Source: Impatiens glandulifera (lineage: Eukaryota; Streptophyta; Magnoliopsida; Ericales; Balsaminaceae). Taken from it: 64,000 bases of DNA. This document shows, in pieces, positions 22,100 through 35,198 of the stretch. Position numbers and translations under genes: made by a program. Where the stretch lies: the NCBI RefSeq assembly GCF_907164915.1, contig NC_061870.1, positions 25,395,348-25,459,347 on the forward strand. The letters run 5' to 3'. Under the pieces are notes generated by a model. That model worked only from the letters and a program-made list of their open reading frames with translations, was not told the DNA's origin and did no database searches. Position 1 is the stretch's first letter. Every line of letters begins with the position of its first letter.

Positions 22100-23170
22100 A
22101 CAAAAAATGTGAAATGGACAATAGACAATATCACCACAACCATTAATTTTTTTAATCAAATGGATCTTTGTAATTTGCAGAATATTGAGTTGAAAATAAT
22201 AAAAGATAAATAATGTAATACTAAGATGATTTGAAATTTATATTCAATCAAACATTACATTTAAACAAAATATTATGAAGATTATTTCTTTTTATATGAC
22301 TGTCAATAAAAAAAAAACCTATTTTTCTAAAAGAATCTTATCTATCCATCTTAGAAATGTCAATACTGACATATTTAAAAGGGAGGAAATCAATTGAAAT
22401 GTTAAGAATTTAATTTTTTATTTTTTGTGTTTATTTTAATCACTTACCATTCAACATTCAAACGTACAATGCACAAAATAATCCTATTATTCTTAAAATT
22501 TACGTGAATTTCAGTTACACATAATAAATAAATTAATCGAAATATCAAAAAGAAAACGTGCAAGAAAGAAACTCTAAGTATTTTCATGTATGGTTAAGCC
22601 CTGGCTAGAAATATGTCAATCGATAGAAAAGAAATTGTTTTAATATTAATTGTAATATGTTAGCTTAAGTATTCAAGGACAAAATTCTAAAAGATGATAC
22701 AAAACTGAGATTGTTTTATCGAAATCTATAAGATACTTACCAATAATAGTGCATTATTTATATACCTATGTCTATGATTTTATTATTTTGTATTTCCAAG
22801 TGTGAATGATAACATCGAAAACCTGATGTGAGACTTCTTATGTGTGTGTGTTTTCAGCAACTTTATGGGTCTTCGTAATCTTCTTTCACCCACTTGGTTA
22901 GATAGGTAAATGAAAGAAATGCAAGCAACTTAGAGGTTTGAGCATTCATGATTTGGTATCTCTATTATTAAAGAGGTTATGTTTGGAGAGATATAAATCC
23001 TAAAAAAATGATTTTATTCATACTTAACAAAAAAAACTTTAAAACGTTGAGAACTCGTCACAATCTAAGTGTATGTAGTAATTAGAAAGTAATTAGGATG
23101 GTCGAGCTACAATCACGAGATACTCCTAGATGGGGAGATAATAATTGTTATAGGGTTTTACTTTTTTACT
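22100..23170. other. AT-rich spacer, unit 2
   Basis: Counterpart of 1870-2940. No gene recognised. Confidence 0.5.
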
Positions 23171-23241
23171 CAACATTGACAAACCCTTTTAAAATTGAGT
23201 GTTCATGGAATTTTTGATCAAGCAGATGAGCTAGAAGTACA

Positions 23242-23246
23242 ATATG
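23242..23246. other. Unoccupied target site of the younger copia
   Basis: The sequence GAAGTACAATATGACTT is continuous here. In units 1, 3 and 4 the 4.74-kb copia sits after this AATAT and a second AATAT follows it. One copy of AATAT and no LTR remnant means the site was never filled in this lineage of the unit. Confidence 0.95.
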
Positions 23247-23605
23247 ACTTTTTGGTAGACTATCAGATTCATGGGATACATTAAGAATGTCATTGTCTAA
23301 CTTAACTGCAAATAGTGCAAATAGTGTACTACAGAGGTGGTGAAGAGTAGTTTTCTCATTGAAGAGATGAGAATAAAATCATATGGTTCTTATTCGCATT
23401 CTGATGTCCTACTTACTAAAAGAAAATGGATAATTAAGAGTAGAGACCATAATATGAAAAGTATAGCAAAAATAAATCTGATAACAATGTTAATATTGAA
23501 TGATATCATTGTGGCAAAAAGGAACATATTAAGAAATTTTGTCGAATGTTCCAAAGAGATAACAAAAATACAAATGATAAAGAAATGAAAATCGATGATA
23601 GTGAC

Positions 23606-24314
23606 TAGGGTGTTTTCGGGTTATTCAAGTTCCTCGGTTTTCAATTGTTTTTAAAAAATTTGAAAACCATACCGAATTCGAATAAATTTTACTAAAACCA
23701 AACTGAATTCGAATTCAAATAATTTAAATTCAAACCGAATTCATTTTTTAATTTTATTGCTATATCGATTTATAATTCGAATTAGAGATACTAAAAGTCT
23801 AAAACTATACCAAAAAAATAAAAATCACTCAAACTATTCTTAGTCACTTATCGTTGATATTTAATGTTTGACAGTTGAACGACAGAAATAAAACAATGTT
23901 GGCGATTATCAAGATATGACTGGTGAAATAACTAGATAAGTAAGAAGTTTTTGAGATTCTTAGAATTAGAGATGAGGTGGGCGACTTGAAATACCAAGAA
24001 GGAAGGTGGACGGTTAAAGGGTGGGGGAAAGGGAATGAGGAATAGAGTTTTATTGAGTTGAATAAAAATATTAGGGATATATTAGGAAACTCATAGTAAT
24101 TTAATATATAATTATTTAATTATATGTAATAATTATATAGTATATTATTAAAATAATTAATAAAAAATAAATTCAGTTATTGATTTGGTTTTCGAGTTAA
24201 AACTCAAACTCGAAAACCAAACCCAAAATTGTATTTAAATTCGAATTTGAATTGTTTAGAATTCGAATTCGGTCAAATATTCGGTTTAGACCAAATATTG
24301 AACATCCCACCCTA
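23606..24314. mobile_element. Non-autonomous hAT-type element, unit 2
   Basis: Target duplication ATAGTGAC at 23598-23605 and 24315-24322. It is 709 bp, with internal deletions relative to unit 1 (including part of the right subterminal TTCGAATTC region). No transposase. Confidence 0.83.
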
Positions 24315-24996
24315 ATAGTGACAAACATGAAAAAGTTAATGTGGCCACCGATTATTTCTTTAGATTGTATGATGATGATGTTAATCTCGCTTGTCACGAG
24401 ACTAATAGGGTGATTGAAAGCAATGCTTCAATACGCACCACATCATGGAGGGATTTCTTTACGTCATGCACTTCGAGTGATTGTGGAAGTGTTAAAATGG
24501 GTAACAACGACATTAGAAAATTTATTGGTTTTGGAAACATGTGCCTAAAGCTTGAAAATGATAACAAATTGTTTCTGAAGAATGTGAAACACATCCCCGA
24601 CATCCGTATGAATTTAATATCCACTAGAAAGTTCGATGATGAAGGTTTTTATAATACTTTTCGTGATGGGAAATTACTAAAGGCTCCTTTATATTGACAA
24701 ATGGAGAAAAATGCTACTCATTGTATATGATATATAAAACAATTGCAGATTCTTCCGTCAATGCAATTGATGATGAGAAAAACATTGGGCTTTGGAACAA
24801 CATACTTTGTCATATGTGCGCGAAATGCTGGATGATATTGGCTAGAAAAGTCTTAATTTCCTCTATAGTCAAAATGGTTATTCGAAGAAGTGTGCTCATT
24901 GTTTAGTGGGGAAGACTAGAATTGCATTTAAGAATTTTCCTCACACACGAAAACTAGGTATACTTGATTTAGTATATTCTAATGTGTGTGGTCCTA

Positions 24997-25541
24997 TATG
25001 GATGAACAAATGGTTAAATCTGATTTGTTTTACTCGATCCGTATTAAGTCCAAGTTATATTTATCAAATATGTATTTAAAAAAAATATTGATTAACACGG
25101 ATTGGATTTGAATTGGTTTGAACATGATTTTTATAATCTAATTTAACATTTTTTATCTAATTATTTAATTTTCGATTTATTTTACTATTTAATGTTTAAT
25201 ATGTTTAATTAACTTAATTATTATTAAAAATTTTATTGTTATATTTAATTTTATTTATTTATAATAATTTTTTTTTGTTAAACCTCTATTTCGTTAGTTT
25301 CGACTATTTTAATTAACTAATTAAAATTTGATAGTAAACAAATATTTGAATTTGATAAAAGAAATATTGACAAATGATGCGAAAATAAGTAAAAAAATAT
25401 ATCATTTTTATGTGAAATATAATTTAGAGAAAATCAAATTGAAAAATATAATTTTATCTCAATCCAATTCGAAGTATTCAATCCGAACTAATATTTCAAA
25501 TTCAGGTCAGATTGGATTTCAGAATGCTCCCCGCACCCATA
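24997..25541. mobile_element. Small TIR element, unit 2
   Basis: Ends TATGGATGAAC and ...GCACCCATA, with GTCCTA at 24991-24996 and 25542-25547. Same insertion as in unit 1. Confidence 0.63.
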
Positions 25542-26133
25542 GTCCTATGAAAACAAGGACACTTGGTGGTGCCTTATATTCTATAACTTTATTTATGACC
25601 ATTCAATGAATTAGGTGTATAATTAAAAGTCTAAAGATCAAGTGTTAGATCTTTTTAAACAGTTTCATGTTCTCGTGGAAAGGCAGACTTGAACAAAACT
25701 TAAGTGTGTTCGGACGGATAATGGTGGTGAATATTGTGGTTCCTTTTGTAATTACAGTTCCTTTTGATGAAAATTATAGGAAGCAAGGAATTCAACATAA
25801 AAAATTTCTCCGAAGATACCTCAGTTAAATGGTTTAGCTGGGAGTATAAATCAAACACTAGTTGAAAGTGTGAGATATTTCCTTTTGTAATTACATCTTT
25901 CAAAATATTTTTTGGGGTGAAGGCTTTGAATACATTGGTATATGTTTTGAATCTCACGATGTTCGTTCTTTTGGATTTTGAAGTGCCAGACAAGATATGG
26001 TCGGAAAAGAAAGTTTTTTTATGACCATTTATGCGTCTTTGAGTGCAAGGTTTTGTTCACATTCCAAAAGATGAACGATCTAAGCTTGATGTAAAGACGA
26101 GACATTGTATGTTAATCAATTATGGAATTATGG

Positions 26134-28900
26134 GGGGGTAAAAAGTGAATTATGAAATACACATAGAACATCTATTTTCAATATAGTTAAGCTTAAAATA
26201 AGGAAATATTTGTATTATAAAGTGGTATCTTTTTGTTAATTTAAAAAAAAAATAAACCCTGAAAAAATTTAAATAGATCTTTAGAAACTTTTATTTCAAG
26301 TCTTAAATATTTTATGATTTTTGCTATAAATATTTTTGATGCTTTATTCATTTTGTATTGTTCATATAATATTGTCAATTGATCACATGAATAGTAAGGT
26401 GTCTTAGTTATTAATATTCTTTGAATTTGGTTTGGGGTTGATTCATAAAATAAAATATCATTTTGAATAAATATTGTATTCATGATAACTTTAAAATGAA
26501 GCCAAAAATAAATCAAATAATTAATTGGAAGAATTATGTATTCATAAATCCTAAATTAATTAAAATAAATTTCAAAATTAAATTAAATAATTAATTGAAT
26601 TGTTGTATTCATCATTTCCAAATTATTTAAAATAAATGCCAAAAATAAAATTAAATAATTCATTGGGAAGAATGTCGTATCCATTCATCCCAAAAAAACA
26701 AAACAAAAAACCTAAAATACATAAATAAACAATTAAAATAGACAAAATTAAATTTCATTTCTATTAGTTAAATTCTATATATTTTAAGGATAAAGAAAAT
26801 ATCATATTCAAACAAGTTTAGAAGCTTACAATAGATTTGATCAAGTGCGGCCGGAAAAAGTAAGTTGCAGCGGCTAGATAACCATTCAATGGCTAAATGA
26901 TTTTTCTTTACATTTAAGGCCATCAACTATTTTTCTAAAATCCCCAAAAAGTATAAATATATTTAAAAATATTTTTATAATATTCTCATAAAAAATATTT
27001 AAAAAAGGGACTACATAAATTTATTTTTAAATTTTAACATCATTTTTTTGTTTTCGTTTTATTTTAAATGTTGGGTTCCGTTTCTCTTTTGGAGTGCGAT
27101 TAATCCCCACGAGTTAAACACATAGCCCGCAAACACTTAACCATTTAACTAGGCGCAAAACTTGTCGCCTGACGGGCTCGAACTCAGAACCTCCTTAATT
27201 GATATTTGCTAGTACTGTTTTCCATAATTCTTGAAATTAATCGTAGATAATTAATAATTATTTAGTATTTTAAAATTTTAAATATTAAATTTATATATAT
27301 ACTTAAATTATGATAAATAATCGGACAAATAAAAATGTAAGTATAGTCAAAATTTTGTAAAGTATGTACCATTTTTAATGGGTCAGAATGATATACAAAA
27401 GATATCAAACCTAAGAATAATTTATGATAAAATCTTGATTTTTATTAAGTGACTGCTCATTAAATTAAGCATTAATTTAATTTAATTTATAAAATTAAAT
27501 TTAAATTATTATTTTAATCTCTCGTCACTTTTAAAATTTAATAAAAATAAGCAAGTTATAAAATTTAATGGTCAATAAAATTATTTAATTATTTTATAAT
27601 TAATTATCATTTAAATAATGTTTTAAAAAAACGAAACCTTTGGACAGCTACTTAACTATAATGTGTGTAATTTTTTAAAAAGAGTTTATAATTAAGCACC
27701 CATTAAATGGAATCTGCTCCAATATATTTAGAAAGGGAGACCATATTTATCACCCATATTAGTATATAATAATTTCAATAAATTACTTATAGAAATTCAA
27801 TCAAATAGGAAGCAATGGATTGACTAGGTGAAATTTACTCTAATTTATAAAAATTATACATATCAAATACATACATAAGAAATTATTTGGAAATATTCTC
27901 TCTACTTTTAAATTAATATTTCACCTCATTTATTTTTGTAGTAAAATATGAGTAAATTATTTGCTTTTACAGTAAAAATGGTAGGAACATTTTAAAATCA
28001 TTCAAAGTCTGTTTTGTAGTAGGCCTTATTAGATTTGAAATTATTTTAATTAACTCTCATTATTCAATCAACAATTTCTATATCAATCATATCTTAAATA
28101 CAAATAATTTATTTTTCTCTCTCTATATATACATATATATTTGCATATAATATATATTTTTTTTATTTTGATAACTTGATATTAACCCATTAATTATTCA
28201 AATAAGCCTAAATCAAACCAGGCCCAAGTGTTATGGTTTAATTAGGAAACTCGTTTTCATTATTGATAAGGTAATAATTGAAATAAGGGTAAGATATTCT
28301 AAATGGTTATATTTTTATAGGTAGAAAAATTAAATTCAAAATTATTAATATTCCAAAAGTATAATTATTTTTTGAAAACCACACACATTGTCATTAAATC
28401 CCACCGTAATTCAAATTTTTGTCTAAATTTAGTATAATAATAACTTAAATATTTGTTAATGTATACCTTTTTTCATATAAATATATATATTTGAAATTCT
28501 CCATATATGCATTCATTTGAAAAAAGAATTAATTATTTTCTAAGTACAACAACAAATTATAATTTTAGAAAATATAAATTAAAACTACAAATAATGATAT
28601 TATAGAATATAAATTACAAATATTTCTTAATTAACAAATTATCTTATTTAAGAATTGAATTTTTTTTTGTTTAGTAAATAATGATTCTTACTTATTATTT
28701 CAAGAAATTTTATTATATAAAGAAAATCTTAATGGTCAAATATAGTCAAGTTTATTTTCTAATAAAAAAATATATTAATTGTTTATCGGTTACAAAATGT
28801 TAATTGAGTCAAGTTTACTTTTTATTAAAAAAAAGTATTAGTTGTTCAATTCATAAAAAAAAAACGTGAACGGTGAATTGAGTCACGTTTATTTATAACA
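26134..28900. other. AT-rich spacer, unit 2
   Basis: Counterpart of 10841-13790. It includes the 60-72 bp degenerate repeats (26476-26690) and the GC-richer patch with a box B-like motif on the minus strand (27060-27195). No gene recognised. Confidence 0.5.
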
Positions 28901-29353
28901 ATTAGACTAACGGCCTCTAGCGAGTAGTTTTGTTCTCGATCTCTTATATATGAAAATATCATCAAGGATTGTTAAAATTTACTTAGTTAGTGTTATTGCT
29001 TGATCTAACATCGGTCTACAAATAATTGATTTAATGTCATATTACAACAATTTAAGTTTATATTTAGTTATTCATAAGCAAAAATAAAATATAAAAACAA
29101 TGAAAAAATGAGATAGTGATCCAAATGAATTAATTATTGTTATTAGCAAATACAAAATTATTTAGAATATTGTAATTTACTTAAATATTATAATACTAAT
29201 ATTAATACATAAACACATGATAGGCTATTTATCTTTATTGGTAAAAAAAATAGAAAAGTCGTTTTCCTATATTAAAAGATTTAAAAAAAATGCAATTATT
29301 GCTGTAATTTAATTTTGGAAAAAATAAATAAGGCTAGATTTTAATCCAATTCC

Positions 29354-30051
29354 ACTATATATAAAAGAAGAAATAGAATTCAGTAGACAATTTTAAGAAG
29401 AGACAATATATATATATATATATAAACGAGTTAGACTTCAATTGATTTCACATAGAAACTCTATCACTTTGTCTCTTCTTAAAATTGTCTATGAATTCTA
29501 TTTCTTCTTTTTTTATCAGTTTTTCAGTTTTCATTTCTCTAACTAGCTAGGTAAGTATATCTCCATTCATTTCTTTTTCACTTTATATATATATATAATA
29601 GATCTAAATGCAATTTTTTTATAGTTGATCATTTGACATAGAACAACGTTAGTATACAAAGGTCAAATTAATTAGTTATTTTTTATAATTTTTGACACGA
29701 TAAAAAGTTTTTTTCCCACTAAACGTGGACACATGATTAAAGATTTATCAAATTAATATCTTAATCTTTTAAAAATGTTATAGAAAAATCATTTTTTGTT
29801 GTTCTTGATAAGGTCTATAACTACTCCTTGAAATTTTGAAAAAGTTTCAATGGTTTGAATTTTTTTTACCCCATTGAACATATGATTTGAATATTGAATA
29901 TTTTCTTTGAGAGAGAGTTGATACATTATTCTATTTTTATAAATTTAATTGTAGAAGATACTTGATAACTCTAATTTAATTTATTTATTTACCATTTTCT
30001 TATTTATCGTGAATAAATGAGTATATATTTTGATATGGATGAAATTTGCAG
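29354..30051 (+). promoter_or_regulatory. B2 promoter and leader, disrupted by an inverted insertion
   Basis: The TATA region is split. CTATATATAAAAGAAG leads into a 39-bp inverted copy of the leader (29367-29405), then a second TATA run precedes TATAAACGAG. The leader intron runs from GTAAGT at 29551 to TTTGCAG at 30051. Confidence 0.7.
29367..29507. repeat. Inverted repeat (39/38-bp arms) in the B2 leader
   Basis: 29367-29405 is the reverse complement of 29470-29507, apart from one base missing in the right arm. It matches the unit 3 version of the leader exactly. The left arm is absent from B1 and B3, so it is an inserted inverted copy of neighbouring sequence. The 64-nt interval holds the second TATA run. 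Confidence 0.92.
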
Positions 30052-31549
30052 ATGAATATGAACCGAAGAAACTCTTCTAACAATGTTAATGGGTTACCTG
30101 TGAATTTGGACTTAAACTTATTGTTAGATTCACTGGATCATCAACAGGTGCCTTTGAGAAATACCCGTAGAAGATATTCACCCGATATTAATGGAAATCT
30201 GCAATCCCATCTTCTCCAATCAACCAATTATTTCATGCAAAACCCTAATCGCGATCCCGTTGCCATCACCACCCGTGCTCGTTTAAGCACTATGATGTCA
30301 CCTCTGATCCAAGCCAATAGTCCGGCCATGATGTGGCTGCAGCCGCAGCAGCCAATTCATGATCAAAACCCCATCCCCGTCCACCATTTCTCTCCAATTG
30401 ATTATAATGAGTTTTCCTATCCTAATCAAAATAAACCCTCTCCTCACAGTGTTGATCAAGAACTGCAATCTTACTTGGCTTGGCAGCAGGCACAGAATTA
30501 TAATCAAAATCAATCACCTCCTCCCAGTTTTAATCTTGGCTACTTAAATCCCCAATACCTGGAATCCTACTTGGATTGGACCCGGGAACAGAATTATACT
30601 CTACAAATATATTGTTAGAGCTTCAACCGGCACTAATTCCACGCCCATTGCTCCTGCTGCTGCTACTAGACCGTCGTCATCAAGGCGTAACAGCCACAAT
30701 AATAATAATAATAATGTTTCACATGTTCACGCTATTTATCAACATTGATCAATCACAACTGGAAGAAGGAGAAGGAACATGGTATGTATATATTCTTTTG
30801 TTTTTACTCTTTAACTAATATCATCATTCAACTATTTCCTTTTAATTCTTTAATCTTCATTAGGCTCGGTTGATTCAAGATTTATTTAACACACAAAATG
30901 AGGTCAGTTTTATTAAATAATAATAGCATAACCCTTGTTTAACATGTTTTTTATGTATGGAAATTTAGCTTGTTAGCTCCATGTTTGAATCAAATGCCCC
31001 AGCTGCAGTTGCTGCTACTACTGCTATTGTCTTCGGGGAGAATTTCATAACTCCTGATAATTGTTTTAATACGATGACTCATGAGGTAATAATAACATCG
31101 AGTTTAATTTCTGTTATTTAAATTTGAATTTGGTGTGATATAGACAACTAAAATAATTGTTGCATCCATGATAGGAAATATCGATAAGTCCGATGCGAGA
31201 AGAAGTTGACCATGAAACTGGATTGAACGAGGGAGAGATTATGATGGGCGTACATAGACTGAGGCATTGCCATTATTTGTTAAGTGAACATGAAGGAGAA
31301 GTCTGCTACATTTGTCAGGTAAGTTATTCTCTTATATATTAATTACCCATTTTATATATTAACTTTGATCACAATAATTTAAGTATTAATAATTGGTATA
31401 ATTGCACTTTACAGGAAGAGTTTAACCAAGAAGAGGATGATATATGCAAATTGAGTTGCAATTATATTTACCATTTTGAATGCATTAAGACATGACTAAT
31501 GCAAAAGAATTTTTGCCCAATTTGTAGAACACCTGCTATGTTTTTTTAA
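30052..31549 (+). pseudogene. RING-H2 E3 ligase pseudogene B2
   Basis: It has the same exon order as B1, but an 11-bp deletion after CTCTACAAAT (near 30608) shifts the frame to a stop at 30616-30618. About 36 bp is also inserted before the end of that exon (CATGTTCACGC region, near 30722). In the RING, the first His ligand is Tyr (TAT, 31463-31465) and the conserved Trp codon is TGA (31493-31495). The first CxxC (CYIC) survives. The N-terminal 188 codons before the frameshift remain open. Confidence 0.92.
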
Positions 31550-32920
31550 TTATTATTGTTTAAATAATTCATTATAAACTATATTTTCAATATGTTTAAA
31601 CCCATTTTACATATCTTGTTTCCATTATTTTAATTTAATACGATGCTTAGTTCAACTTTTTTTTTAATGTTTTTACTTTATATTATTATAGTAATTGACT
31701 AATTTTAAATAACACAAAATATACAATGCTAATATACAAAAATTGTGACGATTTGACCATTATAATATGTTTGAAGTCATTTAAAGTGTCTTAATACAAA
31801 GAATGGTTAATCTAAACGTATTCATCAAATTTATACCCACCTAACATCGTTATTTTTCATTTTAAATTTTATTAAATTTTTAAATATTATTTTTTAGTGT
31901 GAAATTAAAACACTTTGCTATTCAAATGGTGGGAACATTTTAAAATACAATAGGTCTATTTTGCTCTAGGCCATGTTTGATTTTAAATTAATTTAAATTA
32001 ATTTTTACCATCAAATCATAAAAAAAAACAAATTATTTTCCAATTAATATATATATTTATATATAGTATTTTTTTTTTTTGTAAATAACTTGAAAATATT
32101 TGGCCCTTCTGATGATTTTTTAGTATGGGAAGGTGTATCGTTTTATTTTTACCATTCAAATTTGAGTTGGTGTTGTATTTTGTTTGATTCAGTATCTTGT
32201 TTAGTCGAATTAAATTTTTCATCACGAATTTTTATAATCCGAATAATATTTTTAGCGATTGGTTTGTCGTTTGCTGCTCATACTTTTGATTATCTTGGTG
32301 ATCATTTTTCAAGTCCGTGTTTATCCCCTTCTTAGCATCAAATGAGATTAATTAACTAGATGTGGAATTGTTGTTCATTTTTTCCAATAAAGAGTCACTA
32401 AAACAGATTTTTCAGTTGAAGGTTCCTATACATGTATTCTCCAATTATTTCTATGGGTTTCTCACATTTTTAACCATATGTGTAGATGATTAATTATCAC
32501 TTTGTAAAACATTTTTCGACGTTGTTTACCAGCCCTCGGTTGTGGACAAATTTCATTGTCGCTCAGAATATTTGGTAGAGATTCTTCAGACAAAGTTTTA
32601 TTGGTTTGTTCGACTTCCTCTACTTCATCCCTCATCATTACGGATTTTTGGAGTCACCTTTAAGAAATTACAAGATTATTTGAGTCATATCATTTAACAT
32701 TTATATTTTTATTTAGTTGTTTTGATTATGTTAACATTATTTTATAATTTAATTTTCCATATGTAAACCCTTGTTTGAATTAATGAAAAATAATTTGTTT
32801 TTAAAAATAAATAAATAATAATAATAGAAGAGTAATTTGAAAATAATTAGTTAATTATTCAATTAAGCAAAAATCAAATAAGGGCGGAGTATTGTCACTA
32901 GTAAAAAAGGGGTAATTGCG
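31550..32920. other. AT-rich 3' flank of B2
   Basis: Counterpart of 16457-17860. No supported gene. Confidence 0.5.
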
Positions 32921-32929
32921 AGCATTTCC

Positions 32930-33252
32930 ACCGATTGGTTTAAAGACCAATCGATATTATGAACATAACACTGATTGGTTTGTAAACCAATCGATATTAT
33001 GTTTATAATACCGTTTGGTGTTTAAACAAATCAGTGTAATACCTTATATAACACCAATTGGTTACAAAACCAATCGGTATAACCCCAATAAAACTCCGCA
33101 AAAAAAAGGAGCCAACTCGTGGTGTATTTAGGAAGTAGTAGTACCGATTGGTTTGAAAACCAATCGGTAAAAGTCCACGTAATGTCGATTGGTTGGTTTA
33201 CCAATTGGTGAATCCATAAGTTATATTACCGATTAACGTATACACCATTCGA
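32930..33252. promoter_or_regulatory. Periodic CCAAT-box palindrome array, unit 2
   Basis: Same seven palindromes and spacing as in unit 1. Palindrome 2 is better preserved here (CTGATTGGTT...AACCAATCG, against GATTAG in units 1 and 3). The last palindrome has CCATT instead of CCAAT. Confidence 0.72.
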
Positions 33253-33258
33253 TATTTC

Positions 33259-33388
33259 CTATAAAAACATCAAGAACAACATGAGAGCTTCCCTTTCTCT
33301 CGATTCACTCTCCCTCTCCAACTCGTCGTTTTGCCATACCGATCGTCGCACACCCGTTTTGCCATTTCCTTCACTGTCGTCCGTCTAG
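33259..33388 (+). promoter_or_regulatory. TATA box and leader exon, unit 2
   Basis: CTATAAAAAC at 33259-33268; leader up to CGTCTAG; donor GTAAGAAT at 33389. Confidence 0.58.
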
Positions 33389-33539
33389 GTAAGAATCAGA
33401 TCGGTTAGAACTTCTTCATTTAGGTTTAGGTAAGATTCTGATTGGTTAGATCTTCTCTATTTAGGTTTAGGTTTTCAAGAATCATTTTGTTGCCTCCGAT
33501 CTAAAACTCTTGTTGTTGTCGTTCTCATTCAGATGATCT

Positions 33540-34308
33540 TTCTCCTTTCTTGCATTTTGATTAAGTTATATGATTTGTTAGATGAATGTTGAAGAGAGTA
33601 CATCCGATTGATTGTGCTATATTTTATGTTTTTGTTGAATGTAATGAAAGAGGAAGCAACTTCAGTTCGTTTCTTAGTACTTTATTTTGGGAGAAATAGT
33701 TGCTGGTACACAAAAGTTATGAATTCATTCATTCAATTTTGTTTATTTAAGATTTCTACAACAATTAATTTTGATTCTTGAGTTGAGAATGAGTCAATTT
33801 TGTGTATTATTAGTGTAGTAGAATGAATGTGGTATGGAATGCTTTAATGTTCTAACTTATGATGTTGAATTAATGTTTTGGTGTTGGTATGCAATAAAAG
33901 TTTGAATAATGTGTTTATCCAAGTAATAGTGTTGATAATAAATGACATCATAGTATAATTCCGCCTTAGTTGCTTTTAAAAAAATGAAGGAGGGAATGAG
34001 ATCATGCATAATCATATAAATAGAGTTAATAAAGTGAATGCATAAAGAAAAGGGTGAGTGAGTGGAAGGTGGTGGGGATTGTGCATATAATTGAGATTGG
34101 TGTTTTGACAAAATTATTAATTTGATGATTGATTAGCATGTTATGACTATCACATTTCTTCCATTAAATGTTACAATCGTCTTAATTTTACAAGTTGTTT
34201 CTATTAAATGTGATCTCTCCAACTTGATTAACTGAAACTTGTGTGTATTTGCTTCCATTAAATTGAAGGAGAGCAAATACTAAAAGATTAGCATCCATTG
34301 TTTTATAG
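33540..34308. other. Intron-like stretch, unit 2
   Basis: Counterpart of 18729-19510. A single leader-intron module precedes it at about 33461-33538. No supported coding frame. Confidence 0.4.
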
Positions 34309-34410
34309 GCTATCTTCTTTGTCGCAAGCATCATCTTCCTGCTTCACCTCTCGCGGCACTCCGACGATCTTGATTATGTCATGTTTGCTTTCTCTAAGAG
34401 AAAGTATTAG
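34309..34410 (+). other. Candidate terminal exon (34 codons with stop), unit 2
   Basis: Identical in sequence to 19511-19612, preceded by TTTTATAG and ending in TAG. See the unit 1 entry for the reading and doubts. Confidence 0.3.
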
Positions 34411-34956
34411 TTATGACTTAAATAAAAGTAATAAATGAATTGTTTAACAGCTAACATAATAAACGTGACACAAAACGACAATCAAGCTATCTGCCTCGGT
34501 AAAGAAGATTTTTTTTTTTGTCGTTTATAGAATTGTCAACAAAGTTATTAAATTTTGTATGAACGTTAGGGTTAATCCTCTTTAATTTCTTCTTTTCAGT
34601 TTATTTAAGATTATTATATTAATAATTAATCTTAAAAAATATTACAACACTTAATTAATAAATAAAAGAATTAACAAAAACAAAATATAAAAACAATGAA
34701 AAACTGAAGTATTTATTAAATGAATTAATTATTACAAAATACAAAATTATCTAGATTGTTCTAATTTATTTATTTGATCTTTATCATAAGTCTATAATAT
34801 TCTTAAATATTATAATACTAATATTAAATACATAAATAAAGGTACTAATATTAAATACATAAATAAATATCCATAAGTACATAAATCTATAGAGATTGCA
34901 AAAATAATTAAGATGTGATAAAAGTTTTACAAAAAGTGATATTACAGCAATTTAAC

Positions 34957-34977
34957 TATATATATATATATATATAT
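34957..34977. repeat. TA microsatellite (21 bp), unit 2
   Basis: Short allele at the position of the 81-bp run at 20156. Confidence 0.95.
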
Positions 34978-35198
34978 GTAAAATAATCCAATTCTTTTTA
35001 AAGTCCTAAAAAATTATTTAAAAATAATTATATTTTATTGGTATTAAAACTTTATGACAATAAAAGTTTTCTTAAAAACTATCAAATATTATTAAAAAAA
35101 TATTGAAATTGCTTTTTATCTCTTCACTAAAGATAGACATTTATCTTCTTGTATTGCTGTCACGTTTAATTAAGATCAGATTTTGTCCTCAATTTCAG

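Larger units (their letters stand above)
23180..26133 (+). mobile_element. Older Ty1/copia fragment, unit 2 (uninterrupted by younger copia)
   Basis: Here the gag can be read across the target site. Parts: gag with the Cys-to-TGA knuckle (near 23485), hAT element, protease and pre-integrase (24315-24996), TIR element, then integrase (RTDNGGEYCG near 25715). The 3' end is deleted: the sequence jumps from TTAATCAATTATGGAATTAT to GGGGGGGTAAAAAGTG near 26133, removing about 250 bp present in units 1 and 3. Confidence 0.85.
20301..35041 (+). repeat. Tandem array unit 2 (14.7 kb, lacks younger copia)
   Basis: Same order of parts as unit 1, but shorter. The 4.74-kb copia is absent, with its empty target at 23242-23246. 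About 0.25 kb of the 3' part of the old copia is deleted near 26133. The leader-intron repeat is present once instead of three times. Its RING gene is a pseudogene and its A copy has a private deletion of about 50 bp. It is the most divergent of the units visible here. Confidence 0.93.

Noticed and set aside
27127..27195. tRNA gene or SINE from the GTTCGAGCC motif on the minus strand
   Set aside because: No convincing box A at proper distance and no cloverleaf could be drawn.
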